A stretch of DNA of 64,000 nucleotides from Prevotella sp. (GCA_017459445.1 JAFUDJ010000031.1:62001-126000); one strand, 5' to 3'. Shown: positions 34,101 through 42,887, counted from the first letter of the stretch. Program-made: numbers and translations. Notes: generated by a model not told the origin, from the sequence alone.

Positions 34101-36686
34101 CTGGCGGTTCAGCAGTTCGCCGTTGCGCTCCACGGCACCGGCCTCCACCACGCGGTTCTTGGAGTAGATGCTGTACACGATGTGCACGGCGGGGTCGGAG
34201 GCGCCCACCTGTATGGTGACCGGCTTGCCGTCGGCGGGGAATTCACGGTGCGACACGTAGAACCAGTCATGGGTCGTCGTAGCCGGTCGCCTGTCGCTCA
34301 GGCTGAACACGACAAACTGCCGCTCCAGCGAGTCGCCCTCACAGACGGCCTCCAAGCGGTGGCTGCCCGACTTTAGCTGTGCGTTGAGAATGTCGCATGG
34401 AACATTGGCAGCGCACTCCTTCCACCGGCCCCCGTCGAGGCGGTATCTGACCGTTCCGGCTATCTCGTTGCCGGCAGCATTGCGGCGGCTGAAGGTCACC
34501 TCGGGCAATTCGTCGGCGCGGAGCTGCTGCGGCAGGTAGCAGGCCAGCGCCGTAGACTTCGTCCCCAGCGGGAGCTCCATGGTGCCGTTGTGCGTCTCTC
34601 CGGCCACATCCGTGACGTCGGCCTCCACCACAATATGGTAGTACATGGAGTGCCGCAGGCCCTTGGGCAGCAGCATCGGCATGTCGGCGACGAAGGTTCC
34701 GTCGTCGCCGGTCACGGCCTCGCCCTCGTTCAGCACGTCGGTCTCAGCGCTTTTCCCTACGACTCCTGCTCCCCAGTAGTCCGAATAGGCCATCCACCAC
34801 CAGGCCACGCGCCGCCGGACCGTGTACTTCACCCGTGCGCCCTGCACCGGCACGCCGCTATAGGTGACGGCCTTACCCTGTACATGCACCGTGTCGCCCT
34901 GCTGGTAGGGAGCCTCATAGTCGGCAAACTCCACCTGAAAGGTGGGGCGCTTGTACTCTTCCACGCGGATGGTCTTGGTGCCGTTGGCGGCGCGGATGGT
35001 GAAGCGTCCGTTCAGCAGGCCGGTAGGCAGCGTCAGGTCAGCCGAGCACTTGCCGAAGCGGTCGGTGACGACCCGCTGCTCAGCCACCAGCTTGTAGTTC
35101 GTGTCGTGCAGTTCGATGTTCACCTGGCGCTCCGCCACGGCCTCATTCTGCAGTGCCGACACCTCGCGCCACAGGATAGCCGTCACGTGAACGGTCTGTC
35201 CGGGCCTGTAGATGGCCCTGTCGGTGAATAGGTTGGTATGCTCGGCGTTGTATTTGTATTCATAGTAGCTGTAGCGCCCGTAGCCGTTCTGCTGCGGACA
35301 GTAGCGGTCGGCAGCGGTATAGGCATAGGCTTCGTCGGGCACGTTGCCCTCCAGCGTGCACTCGCCCTGCTTGTCGCACGTCAGCGTCTTGGTATCCTTC
35401 GGCTGGTTCCAGCCCATGTTGTAAGCCACCCGCACCTTGGCACCGGCGAGGGGCTGGCCCGTCGTGGCGTCGACGACCACGTAGCGTATCCGGTTTTCGG
35501 GCAGGGGCTGTGACAGCAGGCGCACGCCCGACACGAAATACAGCGACCGCGACACGCTGGTCGACGGCTGGCTGGAAAACTCCAGCAGGTAGACGCCCGG
35601 CTGCAGGCCGGCCAGCTGCAACGAGTCGTCAAACAGCTCGTGCTCGGCACGTCCGCTGAAGGTCAGCGTGCGCTGCATGTCGGGCAGCTCGCGCATATCC
35701 TTCCGTATTTTCTCCAGGTCTTCCGTGTTATACGGCCTCAGCTGCGTGTCGCCGTCCAGCGTCGTCCTGAAGACGCGCATGGTCAGGCTCTCCAGGCTGC
35801 GCATCTGCGACAGCTTCACCGTCTGGGGCTTCATGGGTTCCGTCACCTCCTGCCCCGCGCTGGCCTGGTAGGTGGGATTGGTCAGGTCCGAGAGGCGGTT
35901 GCGCAACATGTCGGAGCGCCGCCAGCTGCCCCACCGTTCCAGCGACTGCTTCAGCCATTCGTAGCGCTGCGCGGTGGTAAACTGCGGAGCACGCATGGCG
36001 TCGTAGCGGATGACGGCCAGCTCGCAGGCCTCGGGCAAGTCGCCGTAGAGGGCTATCAGCGAGTCGCACTGCTCCACCGTCTTGGCATAGTTCACGGCTG
36101 ACAGGCAGGCGGCGAGGCGGTTGCCCTGCCGGCTGTAGCACTCGCTCAGCCACTGCCAGACACCCAACTCGGCACCGATGACGCTCAGCAGGTCGCCGCC
36201 GAACACATGGCTGTCGCTCTTCTCCACGACAAACGGCTTGTAGATGCCGGCCTTCGTCTGCGCCAGCACGTCGGGATGGGCCATGGCCTGCTGCCGGTAG
36301 CGGGCGGCAATGGTCTCCCACTTCTCGTCCAGCATGTGGTTCGACGAGTATATCACCGACAGCACGGCGTCGTAGACAGCCCGCAGCGCCACGTCGGTCG
36401 TGGCCTTGGCGCGCTGCTCCAATCTGTCGACGGCGGGCCGCAGCGAGTCGGGCGACACCTCTGTCTGCAGCCGGGCATGCAGCAGGGTGGCCTTCAGCAG
36501 CTCGCCGTAGGCATTGCTGCGCGCTGCCTGTTCCTCTATCTGCTGCAGATGCTCGATGGCCGTCTGCGGCAAATCCTTCTGTCGGGCTATCGCTACCTGC
36601 CCCCACGCTTCTTCCATATCTTGTGCTTGAACGCTCATGGACAGACACGCCAAGAGCACTGTAATGACTAACTTATAGCGCCTCAT
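31167..36686 (-). CDS. Alpha-2-macroglobulin family protein lacking the thioester motif
   Basis: 1839 residues, signal peptide MRRYKLVITVLLACLSMSVQ. It contains MG1/MG2-type domains (HTNLFTDRAIYRPGQTVHVT), the bait-region area (around YSHFDQSVYPEYFSGYRFRN), the A2M domain start (AFFYPAMEADKDGTVTLRFT, TTWRFMGIAHTPD) and an alpha-helical thioester-like domain. The expected CxEQ thioester is replaced: the loop reads GQPYELSAIDQAASYYS, so covalent trapping of proteases is not possible. Family function is protease inhibition in the periplasm; here it may act non-covalently. Transcribed from the promoter at 36743-36713. Confidence 0.93.
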   Translation of the reverse strand: MRRYKLVITVLLACLSMSVQAQDMEEAWGQVAIARQKDLPQTAIEHLQQIEEQAARSNAYGELLKATLLHARLQTEVSPDSLRPAVDRLEQRAKATTDVALRAVYDAVLSVIYSSNHMLDEKWETIAARYRQQAMAHPDVLAQTKAGIYKPFVVEKSDSHVFGGDLLSVIGAELGVWQWLSECYSRQGNRLAACLSAVNYAKTVEQCDSLIALYGDLPEACELAVIRYDAMRAPQFTTAQRYEWLKQSLERWGSWRRSDMLRNRLSDLTNPTYQASAGQEVTEPMKPQTVKLSQMRSLESLTMRVFRTTLDGDTQLRPYNTEDLEKIRKDMRELPDMQRTLTFSGRAEHELFDDSLQLAGLQPGVYLLEFSSQPSTSVSRSLYFVSGVRLLSQPLPENRIRYVVVDATTGQPLAGAKVRVAYNMGWNQPKDTKTLTCDKQGECTLEGNVPDEAYAYTAADRYCPQQNGYGRYSYYEYKYNAEHTNLFTDRAIYRPGQTVHVTAILWREVSALQNEAVAERQVNIELHDTNYKLVAEQRVVTDRFGKCSADLTLPTGLLNGRFTIRAANGTKTIRVEEYKRPTFQVEFADYEAPYQQGDTVHVQGKAVTYSGVPVQGARVKYTVRRRVAWWWMAYSDYWGAGVVGKSAETDVLNEGEAVTGDDGTFVADMPMLLPKGLRHSMYYHIVVEADVTDVAGETHNGTMELPLGTKSTALACYLPQQLRADELPEVTFSRRNAAGNEIAGTVRYRLDGGRWKECAANVPCDILNAQLKSGSHRLEAVCEGDSLERQFVVFSLSDRRPATTTHDWFYVSHREFPADGKPVTIQVGASDPAVHIVYSIYSKNRVVEAGAVERNGELLNRQLTYKDEYEDGLLLTFAWVKDGTCHTHQCAIKRPMPDKRLTVQWETFRDRLTPGQQEEWRLKITPPAATGGKQAAEQDARVDATLMAVLYDKSLDAITPHRWSFAPYTIVHQPSTAWQWTTWGSISCSGAKRYKQLKVPYAYEYSHFDQSVYPEYFSGYRFRNVRLLESRAATVDGVMPVPMVANEPVMAKAKVNEEVVASTMDVRSEEQDDSADADEAGAGEVKVRENLDETAFFYPAMEADKDGTVTLRFTLPESLTTWRFMGIAHTPDMLYGSITGESVAKKDVMVQPNVPRFIRTGDEAQVSARIINSSERTVSGQARLLLIDPATEQTVYEQSVPFTVEAGKTGQATFQIQPAAFRTSLLVCKVVAAGEGFSDGEQHYLPILPNSEFVTRTVPYTQHEPGVKTIDLTGLFPAGTTQQKLTVEYTNNPAWLMVQSLSTLGQPYELSAIDQAASYYSNLLAKTLIRQNPVVKTVFEQWKREAGQETSLMSALQKNQELKDIVLAETPWVDDADREAEQKQRLAGFFDENGINNRLERAVEQLKKLQNRDGSFSWYPGMDGSIVITEAVEEMLTRLAVMTGEQSDTKSLRKKARDFVDHEMVELVKEMKKAEKKGIRPVFPSFTALRWMYICAIDNKTMKGDVKAANDYLLKLLKKEIKHQTIYEKALTAIILNKNKDTKKAAEYVKSLKEYTVYTEEMGRYYDTRRASYSWYDYKIPTEVAAIEAIQAVTPDDKRTVEEMRRWLLQEKRTQAWDTPISSVNAIWAFMAGNGQQLATDRPATVLAVDGVALDVPAATAGIGYVKTAVSEPKGQTFTATKTSEGTSWGAVYAQFLQPMSDITASQSGITVKREVIAVNNQAPSSDGSLKLAVGDRIRIRITIETTRDIDFVQVADRRAACMEPIRQLSGYHQGAYCSPKDYATHYFYGGLAKGKHIIETEYYIDRAGSYETGTCTVGCAYSPEYRATAPSMMMEVTR

Positions 36687-36712
36687 ACTTACTGATTTTA
36701 GATTATTACTTG

Positions 36713-36743
36713 CAAATATAGAATAAAATTGTCAAACAGCCAA
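36713..36743 (-). promoter_or_regulatory. Promoter of the alpha-2-macroglobulin gene
   Basis: Minus-strand TTG near 36743, 20 bp, TATATTTG (36720-36713). Good match to the Bacteroidetes consensus. Confidence 0.6.
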
Positions 36744-36800
36744 GCTATTTAACAGGTTTTTCGCTATTTTCGTTACATTTCAGTAAAAAACGCCGCGCCG

Positions 36801-38087
36801 TCAGGGCCGTGTGCGGCGGTGGAGCACCGTCTGTACCACGCCGCGCACCAGCAGGTAAAGCAGCATGGAGAGCCACAGGCCGTGGTTGCCCATGGGGCCC
36901 GTCAGCAGCACGGCGCCGGCAAAGAACACCACGGCGGCCAGGGCCGACGACAGGAGCATGCCGCGCGTCTGCGTGGTGCCGATGAAGATGCCGTCCCAGA
37001 TGAAGGCCGCCACGCCTGCCGCCGGTATGAGCCAGGCCCACCAGACGTAGGCGCGGGCGGCACTGACCACCTGCGGCTCGTCGGTCAGCAGGTGCAGAAA
37101 GGGCATGCCGCCTGCGACGTAGACGGCAGTAAACAGCAGCGTGACGACGGCTCCCCACCCGAAGAGGCGCCTCACGGTGGCACGGTAGGCGCCCGCGTCG
37201 CCCGCCCCCCAGTAGCGCCCGCCCAGGGCCTCGCCGGCGTATGCGAAGCCGTCGAGCACGTAGGAGAAGAGCAGGTAGAGCTGCATCAGCAGGGCATTGA
37301 CGGCCAGAATGGTGGCTCCCTGCCGCGCTCCCACCGCCGTGAAATAGAGGTTGACGCCCACTAAGCAGAGGGTGCGGAGGAAAATGTCGCGGTTGACGCG
37401 GAGAAACTGCACCGTCTTCTGCGCCAGTGGCTTGCGCGGACGGCCGAACAGCCGGCGGTAGTAGCGCCACAGCAGCGCCAAGGCCGCCGCCAGACCGGCA
37501 TACTGCGCCACCACCGTGCCAAGGGCCACGCCCTCTACCTTCATGCCAAAGCCATAGACAAAGAGCAGGGAGGCCAGGATGTTGACCACATTCTGCATGA
37601 CGGAGACGGCCATGGGCAGCCGCGTGTCCTGCATGCCGATGAACCAGCCGGTGAGGCCGAACAGCAGCAGCATGGCAGGAGCGCCCCATACGACGACGGA
37701 ATAGTAGCTGACAACATGCGGCCGGACGTCGGCAGTAGGGCCGATGAACCACAGCAGCAGCTCGCGCAGCGGCACTTGCAGCAGCACAATGAGCAGGGCT
37801 ACCGTCAGGGCGACGCGGGCCGACTGCCTCAGCAGGGCGGCAGCCTCGCCGTAGTCGCGCCGCCCGCAGGCCTGTGCCGTCATGCCACTGGTGCCCATGC
37901 GGAGGAAGCCGAACACCCAGTACACGAGGTTGAACATCATCGAACCCACGGCAATCGCCGCCATATAGGTGGCCGACCCCATGTGTCCGACGATGGCCGT
38001 GTCGACCAGTCCCAGCAGCGGCACCGTGATGTTGGTCACGATGGCCGGCAGCGCTATCTTCAATATGTCGCGGTCTGTCCCTGTCAT
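36801..38087 (-). CDS. MATE-family efflux transporter (DinF-like)
   Basis: 428 residues with twelve predicted transmembrane helices. It starts MTGTDRDILKIALPAIVTNI, then LGLVDTAIVGHMGS and FLRMGTSGMTAQACGRRDYG, characteristic of the MATE/DinF group, which exports drugs or metabolites in exchange for sodium or protons. I place the start at 38087; the upstream extension is arginine-rich and atypical. The mRNA leader is about 255 nt because the promoter lies at 38380-38350, and it contains a strong inverted repeat. Very GC-rich, which gives long spurious antisense frames. Confidence 0.93.
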   Translation of the reverse strand: MTGTDRDILKIALPAIVTNITVPLLGLVDTAIVGHMGSATYMAAIAVGSMMFNLVYWVFGFLRMGTSGMTAQACGRRDYGEAAALLRQSARVALTVALLIVLLQVPLRELLLWFIGPTADVRPHVVSYYSVVVWGAPAMLLLFGLTGWFIGMQDTRLPMAVSVMQNVVNILASLLFVYGFGMKVEGVALGTVVAQYAGLAAALALLWRYYRRLFGRPRKPLAQKTVQFLRVNRDIFLRTLCLVGVNLYFTAVGARQGATILAVNALLMQLYLLFSYVLDGFAYAGEALGGRYWGAGDAGAYRATVRRLFGWGAVVTLLFTAVYVAGGMPFLHLLTDEPQVVSAARAYVWWAWLIPAAGVAAFIWDGIFIGTTQTRGMLLSSALAAVVFFAGAVLLTGPMGNHGLWLSMLLYLLVRGVVQTVLHRRTRP

Positions 38088-38145
38088 TGTCTTGCTTTTC
38101 GCCCTCCCCGACGGCGGTTGCCGACGGGTTCCGTGGCGCCGGCTC

Positions 38146-38280
38146 CGCACTTTTATGCCAAACAGCGCGCACTTTTATGTCAAACAGTGCAGACTTTTAT
38201 CCCGGAAGTTCCGGACTTTTGACATAAAAGTGCGCGCTGTTTGACATAAAAGTCCGCACGAAATGACATAAAAGTCCGCG
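38146..38280. repeat. 39-bp inverted repeat of ACTTTTATGTCAAACAG units in the MATE leader
   Basis: Left arm 38146-38184 and right arm 38218-38256 are reverse complements at 37 of 39 positions. Each arm carries two copies of a roughly 22-bp unit GCRCACTTTTATGYCAAACA. The loop holds another ACTTTTAT copy and the palindrome CCGGAA-G-TTCCGG (38202-38214). One further inverted unit lies at 38263-38280. No gene is seen in 38088-38481 apart from this element and two promoters. Confidence 0.9.
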
Positions 38281-38349
38281 CCGTCCGTGACGAAAAGCTG
38301 CACGACATGCCATCAAGGGCTGTCCGATGCGATGCTGAACCGGCTACCA

Positions 38350-38380
38350 CAAAGGTACGGCTTTTTTCCGAACGCGCAAA
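38350..38380 (-). promoter_or_regulatory. Promoter of the MATE gene
   Basis: Minus-strand TTTG (38380-38377), 19 bp, TACCTTTG (38357-38350). Full consensus; predicts a leader of about 255 nt that includes the inverted repeat. Confidence 0.75.
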
Positions 38381-38418
38381 CTTTTTGGCAAATAATTCCG
38401 CATACTTGTCACTTTTAT

Positions 38419-38449
38419 TTTGTTTTTTGCAGACTTATTCGTATCTTTG
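38419..38449 (+). promoter_or_regulatory. Promoter of the 38482-42836 operon
   Basis: TTTG (38419-38422), 19 bp, TATCTTTG (38442-38449), 32 bp before the first start codon. Full consensus. Confidence 0.75.
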
Positions 38450-38481
38450 CAAGCAAATAAGACGACTAAAAACACAAGAGC

Positions 38482-39060
38482 ATGGAACTGAAGAACAACA
38501 AGTCGGCATGGGCCGCACTGGCCACGCTGGGCGTAACCGCCGTAGCGGCAGGAGCCACCGCCATCGTGAAAATGCGCAAGAAGCGCCGCGAACGCGAGGA
38601 GTACAACGAGGGCAGGAGCCAGCTGTCGGCGGAGCAGATGATGGTGTATAACGAGGCCGTGAGCCACTTCCTGACCATCAACGAGCGCATCTACGAACTG
38701 CGCCGCCACCGCCAGCAGCTGCAGCCGCTCATCCTGTGGCTGGCAACAGGCGGGCAGCGCCCCGCACTGGACGGTGCCGACGACGAACTGCGGCAGCTGG
38801 CCGAGGCCATCGAGCACTTCCAGACCATGCAGCTGCCGTTTATCAACGCCAGCCTGAGCACCGTCAGCACCGACGGGCTGACCTTCGGCGACTGCGTGCG
38901 CGGAGCCGTCGGCGGCACGTTCGACGGCAAGCTGGACGAAGAGCCGACGGGCCTGGAGCTGAAGGACGGCACGCCCATCAGCTTCGTTCTGAAGCTGGGC
39001 TACTACTTCCCCGACTCCACGCTGGCGCCGCACCCCGTGAAATCCATCGTGCTGGCATGA
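38482..39060 (+). CDS. Unknown protein with N-terminal membrane anchor
   Basis: 192 residues. AWAALATLGVTAVAAGATAI (about 9-28) is a transmembrane or signal-anchor helix, followed by a basic, helical stretch (KMRKKRREREEYNEGRSQLS) and a soluble domain without recognised motifs (GLTFGDCVRGAVGGTFDGKL). I do not recognise the family. First gene of a tight operon; the next gene overlaps it by four bases (ATGA). Confidence 0.8.
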   Translation: MELKNNKSAWAALATLGVTAVAAGATAIVKMRKKRREREEYNEGRSQLSAEQMMVYNEAVSHFLTINERIYELRRHRQQLQPLILWLATGGQRPALDGADDELRQLAEAIEHFQTMQLPFINASLSTVSTDGLTFGDCVRGAVGGTFDGKLDEEPTGLELKDGTPISFVLKLGYYFPDSTLAPHPVKSIVLA

Positions 39061-39575
39061 GGAAACGGGCGATGGGCGGCAGGTGCCGGATGATGGTTAT
39101 GGGGTGCTGGGTGATGGCGGCACACGCACAACAGGCCACATTCGCCTTGGAGCAACAGCACGACAACCTGTACGTGCTGACGCTGACGACCGACTCCACC
39201 AGCGACCGCTGGACACTGCCCTACCCCGTCTACCGCATGGAGACTGGCGACGTCAACGGCGACGGCAGCACGGATGCCCTGGTGGGCGTCGTGAAGCCGA
39301 CCCGCTTCCACCCCGAGAAGGCTCGGCGACTGTTCATCTTCAAGAACTACCACGGACTGGTCCGCCCGCTGTGGTTAGGGTCGAAGCTGGGAGGAAGACT
39401 GGAGGATTTCCGCTGCACCGGCGGGCGGGTGCGTAGCCTGGAGACGACCGACGACGGCCGCTACGTGGTGGCGGAATACCGATGGAGCGGCTTCGGCCTG
39501 GCTTTCGAGCGATACCTTGCCAAGGGCACGGACCGCCAGCAGGCTATCAACATCTTTGAGCAACAAAAACCATGA
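39057..39575 (+). CDS. Small secreted protein with one DxNxDG calcium-type motif
   Basis: 172 residues. The signal peptide ends near MVMGCWVMAAHAQQ. METGDVNGDGSTDALVGVVK is an EF-hand/FG-GAP-like calcium-binding loop. The rest (RLFIFKNYHGLVRPLWLGSK) suggests a beta-sheet domain. No function known to me. I choose the ATG at 39057 because it overlaps the upstream stop and begins the signal peptide; the same frame is open further upstream but reads like shadow sequence. The downstream start overlaps its stop by four bases. Confidence 0.78.
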   Translation: MRKRAMGGRCRMMVMGCWVMAAHAQQATFALEQQHDNLYVLTLTTDSTSDRWTLPYPVYRMETGDVNGDGSTDALVGVVKPTRFHPEKARRLFIFKNYHGLVRPLWLGSKLGGRLEDFRCTGGRVRSLETTDDGRYVVAEYRWSGFGLAFERYLAKGTDRQQAINIFEQQKP

Positions 39576-41905
39576 TTATGAAAAAGACCATTATCCTAAT
39601 GATGTTGTGCATGGCCGTACTGACGGCAGCGGCACAGCGCGTCATGGTGCCCGGCAAGGGGGGCATCGACGTGGAACAGCTTAACAAGCCGTTCAACCTT
39701 GACATGGACGTCTCGCAGCTGGGAATCACCGAGCTGCGCATCCTGCGCAACAGCTTCTGGGCCCGCAAGGGGTATGCCTTCCGCGACGCCTTCCTGCGCG
39801 GCGTGTACCAGAACACGTCGTGGTACGGCGAGCTGATGTGGAACGCCTACGACGACAGCGACGAGGGGCCGACGGTGACGCTGACCGCCGCCGAGCAGGC
39901 CTTCACGCAAAGGCTGAGCGCCCGCGAGAAGGAACTGCTCAAGGATAACTTCACGCCACAGGGCAGCGGCTGGCGCATCAACATGCAGAACGTCGTCAAC
40001 ACCATGCAGCTGGAGGACTTCGACGCAAAGCTGGAACGGCGGCTGGCCGACAAGGGCTTCGCCATCGTGCCCGCCAAGGAGGAGCAGCTGTTCCATGTCT
40101 ACGAGAAGAACGACTACTGCAACTTCCCCAGTTTCGTGACCACCGACCTATACCTGCAGCTCTACCACCTGTACTTTGACTGCCTGTTGCGCGACGTGGA
40201 GCAGCACAAGCTGTACGACGCCGTGAGCCAACTCTGCGAGCGAGGCTACCAGCTGACCACCGGCAACAGCCCGGAAGAGCAGCGCCTGCACATATACTTC
40301 GACGTGGCGCGCCAGCTGCTGAGCGGCGGCAAGGGAACGGGCACCGTACAGGAAGAGGTCGAGGCGGTGAACAGCTCCACCAACCGCAACTCGGAGTACC
40401 TGGGATATATGGACGCCGAATTCCCCTACTCCCTGTTCAGGCCCCGGGGACACTATACCCGCAACGAGACGCTGAGCCGATACTTCCGAGCCATGATGTG
40501 GCTGCAGACCGTGCCCTTCGGCACCGACAAACCGGAACAGCTCAACGCCGCAGTGGTGCTGGCAGAGCTGACGGGCGGCGACGCCACGATGAAGCAGCTG
40601 TACGACAGGCTCTTCGAACCCATGACCTACCTGTTCGGCACGCCTGACAACATCACCATCATGCAGGTGTACCAGCTGATGCAGGAGAGCGGCAAGACGG
40701 CCCGCCAGCTCATCAGCAGCGGCAAGGCCATGAAGCAGTTGCGGCAACGGATAGAGGCAACAGCCGAGAAGCAGACACGCATCCGCCCGAAGTTCGAGAC
40801 CACCAGCCGCTACAAAATCAACCTCATGCCGCAGCGCTACATGCCGGACGCCGAGGTGCTGCAGGAGATGGTGGACTACGACAACGAGCCCACCAAGCGC
40901 GCCATGCCCAGCGGTCTGGACATCATGGCTGCCATGGGCGTAGGGGCCGCCGAGCACATCCTTGTCGACGAGCTGGGGCAGGCCCGGCAGTGGGAGGGCT
41001 TCACCGGCATGCTCAGCCAGATGAAGGAACTCATGCAGGCGACCAACTGGGAACAGAGCATCGGCACGCGCTGGATTGCCGCGCTGAAGACGGTCAACGA
41101 ACTGCCGCAGCAGAACCTGCCCTTCTTCATGCAGTCGCCGGAATGGCAGAAGAAGAACCTGAACGCCGCCCTGGCCTCGTGGGCCGAGCTGAAGCACGAC
41201 GCCATTCTCTATGCCAAGCAGCCCTTCGGAGCCGAATGCGGCGGTGGCGGTCCCCCCGCCCCCATCGTCAAGGGCTACGTGGAGCCTAACGTGGCCTTTT
41301 GGCAGAAAGCCATCGACTTGCTCGACGCCACGGAGCGGGTGCTGAAACAGTACGACTTCATGACGGAGAAGGGCGAGGACGCCACCGGGCGCATGCGCGA
41401 CGAGGCAGAGTTCCTGCTGGCCGCCAGCCAGAAGGAGCTGGCTGGCAAGCGCCTGTCGGACGAGGAATACTCGCAACTGGAATATATCGGCGCCACGTTC
41501 GAGGACATCTCTCTCGGACTGGTGCGTGAGCCCAACATGGAACTCTTCGGATGGGACGACGTGCAGGGCACCGACCGCAAGGTGGCCCTCATTGCCGACG
41601 TCTACACGGCCAACGCCTTCAACAACCCCGACAAGAACATCCTCTATGCCGCCGTGGGCATGGCCGACGAGATATACGTCGTCGTCGAGGTGGAGGGCTA
41701 CCTCTACCTGATGCGCGGAGGCGTGCTGTCGTACCGCGAGGTGCAGCGACCCACCGGCATGCAGCGCATGACCGACGAGGAGTGGCACAAGAATCTGGAG
41801 GAGAACCCCGACGAAGGGCGCCCCGCATGGATGGACGACGTGCTGCTGCGGATGAAAGAGGCACCTAAGGCGAATGAGAAATACTTCTACAGCACGGGCT
41901 GTTAG
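39572..41905 (+). CDS. Secreted YARHG and DUF3160 domain protein
   Basis: 777 residues. Signal peptide MKKTIILMMLCMAVLTAAAQ. A YARHG domain (LGITELRILRNSFWARKGYA then FRDAFLRGVY) occupies about 45-130. The remainder is the large DUF3160 domain (NDYCNFPSFVTTDLYLQLYH, RFRPRGHYTRNE-like segment, PNMELFGWDDVQGTDRKVAL). DUF3160 proteins are found across bacteria without a known activity; YARHG is an extracellular domain. Translation starts within the stop codon of the previous gene. The 3' end overlaps the CapA-like gene by 32 bp. Confidence 0.9.
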   Translation: MIMKKTIILMMLCMAVLTAAAQRVMVPGKGGIDVEQLNKPFNLDMDVSQLGITELRILRNSFWARKGYAFRDAFLRGVYQNTSWYGELMWNAYDDSDEGPTVTLTAAEQAFTQRLSAREKELLKDNFTPQGSGWRINMQNVVNTMQLEDFDAKLERRLADKGFAIVPAKEEQLFHVYEKNDYCNFPSFVTTDLYLQLYHLYFDCLLRDVEQHKLYDAVSQLCERGYQLTTGNSPEEQRLHIYFDVARQLLSGGKGTGTVQEEVEAVNSSTNRNSEYLGYMDAEFPYSLFRPRGHYTRNETLSRYFRAMMWLQTVPFGTDKPEQLNAAVVLAELTGGDATMKQLYDRLFEPMTYLFGTPDNITIMQVYQLMQESGKTARQLISSGKAMKQLRQRIEATAEKQTRIRPKFETTSRYKINLMPQRYMPDAEVLQEMVDYDNEPTKRAMPSGLDIMAAMGVGAAEHILVDELGQARQWEGFTGMLSQMKELMQATNWEQSIGTRWIAALKTVNELPQQNLPFFMQSPEWQKKNLNAALASWAELKHDAILYAKQPFGAECGGGGPPAPIVKGYVEPNVAFWQKAIDLLDATERVLKQYDFMTEKGEDATGRMRDEAEFLLAASQKELAGKRLSDEEYSQLEYIGATFEDISLGLVREPNMELFGWDDVQGTDRKVALIADVYTANAFNNPDKNILYAAVGMADEIYVVVEVEGYLYLMRGGVLSYREVQRPTGMQRMTDEEWHKNLEENPDEGRPAWMDDVLLRMKEAPKANEKYFYSTGC

Positions 41906-42836
41906 CAGGCTCCTGCTGCTGGCGCTGACGGCGGCAGCGGCCATGGAGGCACCGGCCGGAACGGCAACACCGGCGGACGGCGACACGCTGCACATAGCGC
42001 TGACGGGCGACATCCTGCTCGACCGGGGCGTGCGCCGCGTCATCAGCCGCGAAGGCATGGACGCGCTTTTCTCCCCCGGCGTCGACTCGCTGTTCACGGC
42101 ATGTGACGTGGTGGTGGGCAACCTGGAGTGCCCGGCCACGCACATCGAGGCACCCGTCTATAAGCAATACATCTTCCGGGGCGAGCCGGAATGGCTGGGC
42201 GACCTGAGGCGGCATGGCATCACGCACCTCAACCTGGCTAACAACCACTCGATAGACCAAGGGCGCAACGGACTGACGGACACCCGCGAAAACATCCTGC
42301 GGGCGGGAATCGTGCCCATCGGCGCGGGACGCAACATGCAGGAAGCCGTCAAACCCGTGCTGCTGGCGGACAAGCCGCGCCGCGTATGGCTCGTGGCATC
42401 GCTACAGCTGGCGCTGGAGAACTACGCCTTCCTGCCCCACAGGCCCTGCGTCAGCCAGGAGAGCATCGACAGCCTCTGCCTGCGCATCAGCGACCTCAGG
42501 CGCGACGACCCGCAGTGCTACATCATTGCATGCCTGCACTGGGGATGGGAGAACCACACGGAGGTGGTGCCGCAGCAGCGGCAGGAGGCGCGCCAGCTCG
42601 TCGCAGCAGGGGCCGACTGCATCGTCGGGCACCACACGCACACGCTGCAAGGACATGAGCAATACCGGGGGAAGCCTGTCTACTACGGCATCGGCAACTT
42701 CATCTTCGACCCGCAGCGCGACGTGAACCGGCGGGGCGGTGTGGTGGTGCTGACCGTCACCGCCGACGGGGCCGACAGCCGGCTGCTGCCTGTCGACATC
42801 AAACAATGTACACCTTATATTATAACGCTTGATTAA
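41874..42836 (+). CDS. CapA-like metallophosphatase family protein
   Basis: 320 residues. After a signal peptide, the calcineurin-like CapA/PGA_cap fold shows HIALTGDILLDRG, VVGNLECPATHIE, LNLANNHSIDQGRNGL and CIVGHHTHTLQGHE, giving the di-metal ligands. Homologues include the poly-gamma-glutamate factor CapA, but no other pga genes are here, so the substrate is unknown. It overlaps the upstream gene by 32 bp. Its last ten codons (QCTPYIITLD) lie inside the first copy of a 42-bp tandem duplication, so the natural C-terminus was probably different. Confidence 0.9.
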   Translation: MRNTSTARAVSRLLLLALTAAAAMEAPAGTATPADGDTLHIALTGDILLDRGVRRVISREGMDALFSPGVDSLFTACDVVVGNLECPATHIEAPVYKQYIFRGEPEWLGDLRRHGITHLNLANNHSIDQGRNGLTDTRENILRAGIVPIGAGRNMQEAVKPVLLADKPRRVWLVASLQLALENYAFLPHRPCVSQESIDSLCLRISDLRRDDPQCYIIACLHWGWENHTEVVPQQRQEARQLVAAGADCIVGHHTHTLQGHEQYRGKPVYYGIGNFIFDPQRDVNRRGGVVVLTVTADGADSRLLPVDIKQCTPYIITLD

Positions 42837-42887
42837 CCGAGAACTCAATGTACACCTTATATTATAACGTATGATTAACCGAGAACT
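42804..42887. repeat. 42-bp tandem duplication at the capA-like/acyl-CoA synthetase junction
   Basis: Copies at 42804-42845 and 42846-42887 agree at 40 of 42 bases. The second contains the start ATG of the synthetase; in the first, the matching ATG has become TTG and the unit instead supplies the stop of the CapA-like gene. Confidence 0.93.

Noticed and set aside
36745..38172. 475-codon alternative frame at the MATE gene
   Set aside because: Ala/Arg/His-rich; the overlapping frame has twelve membrane helices and MATE motifs.
40148..42145. 665-codon antisense frame opposite the DUF3160 and CapA-like genes
   Set aside because: His/Leu/Val-rich composition typical of antisense to GC-rich genes; the plus-strand genes have signal peptides and known domains.
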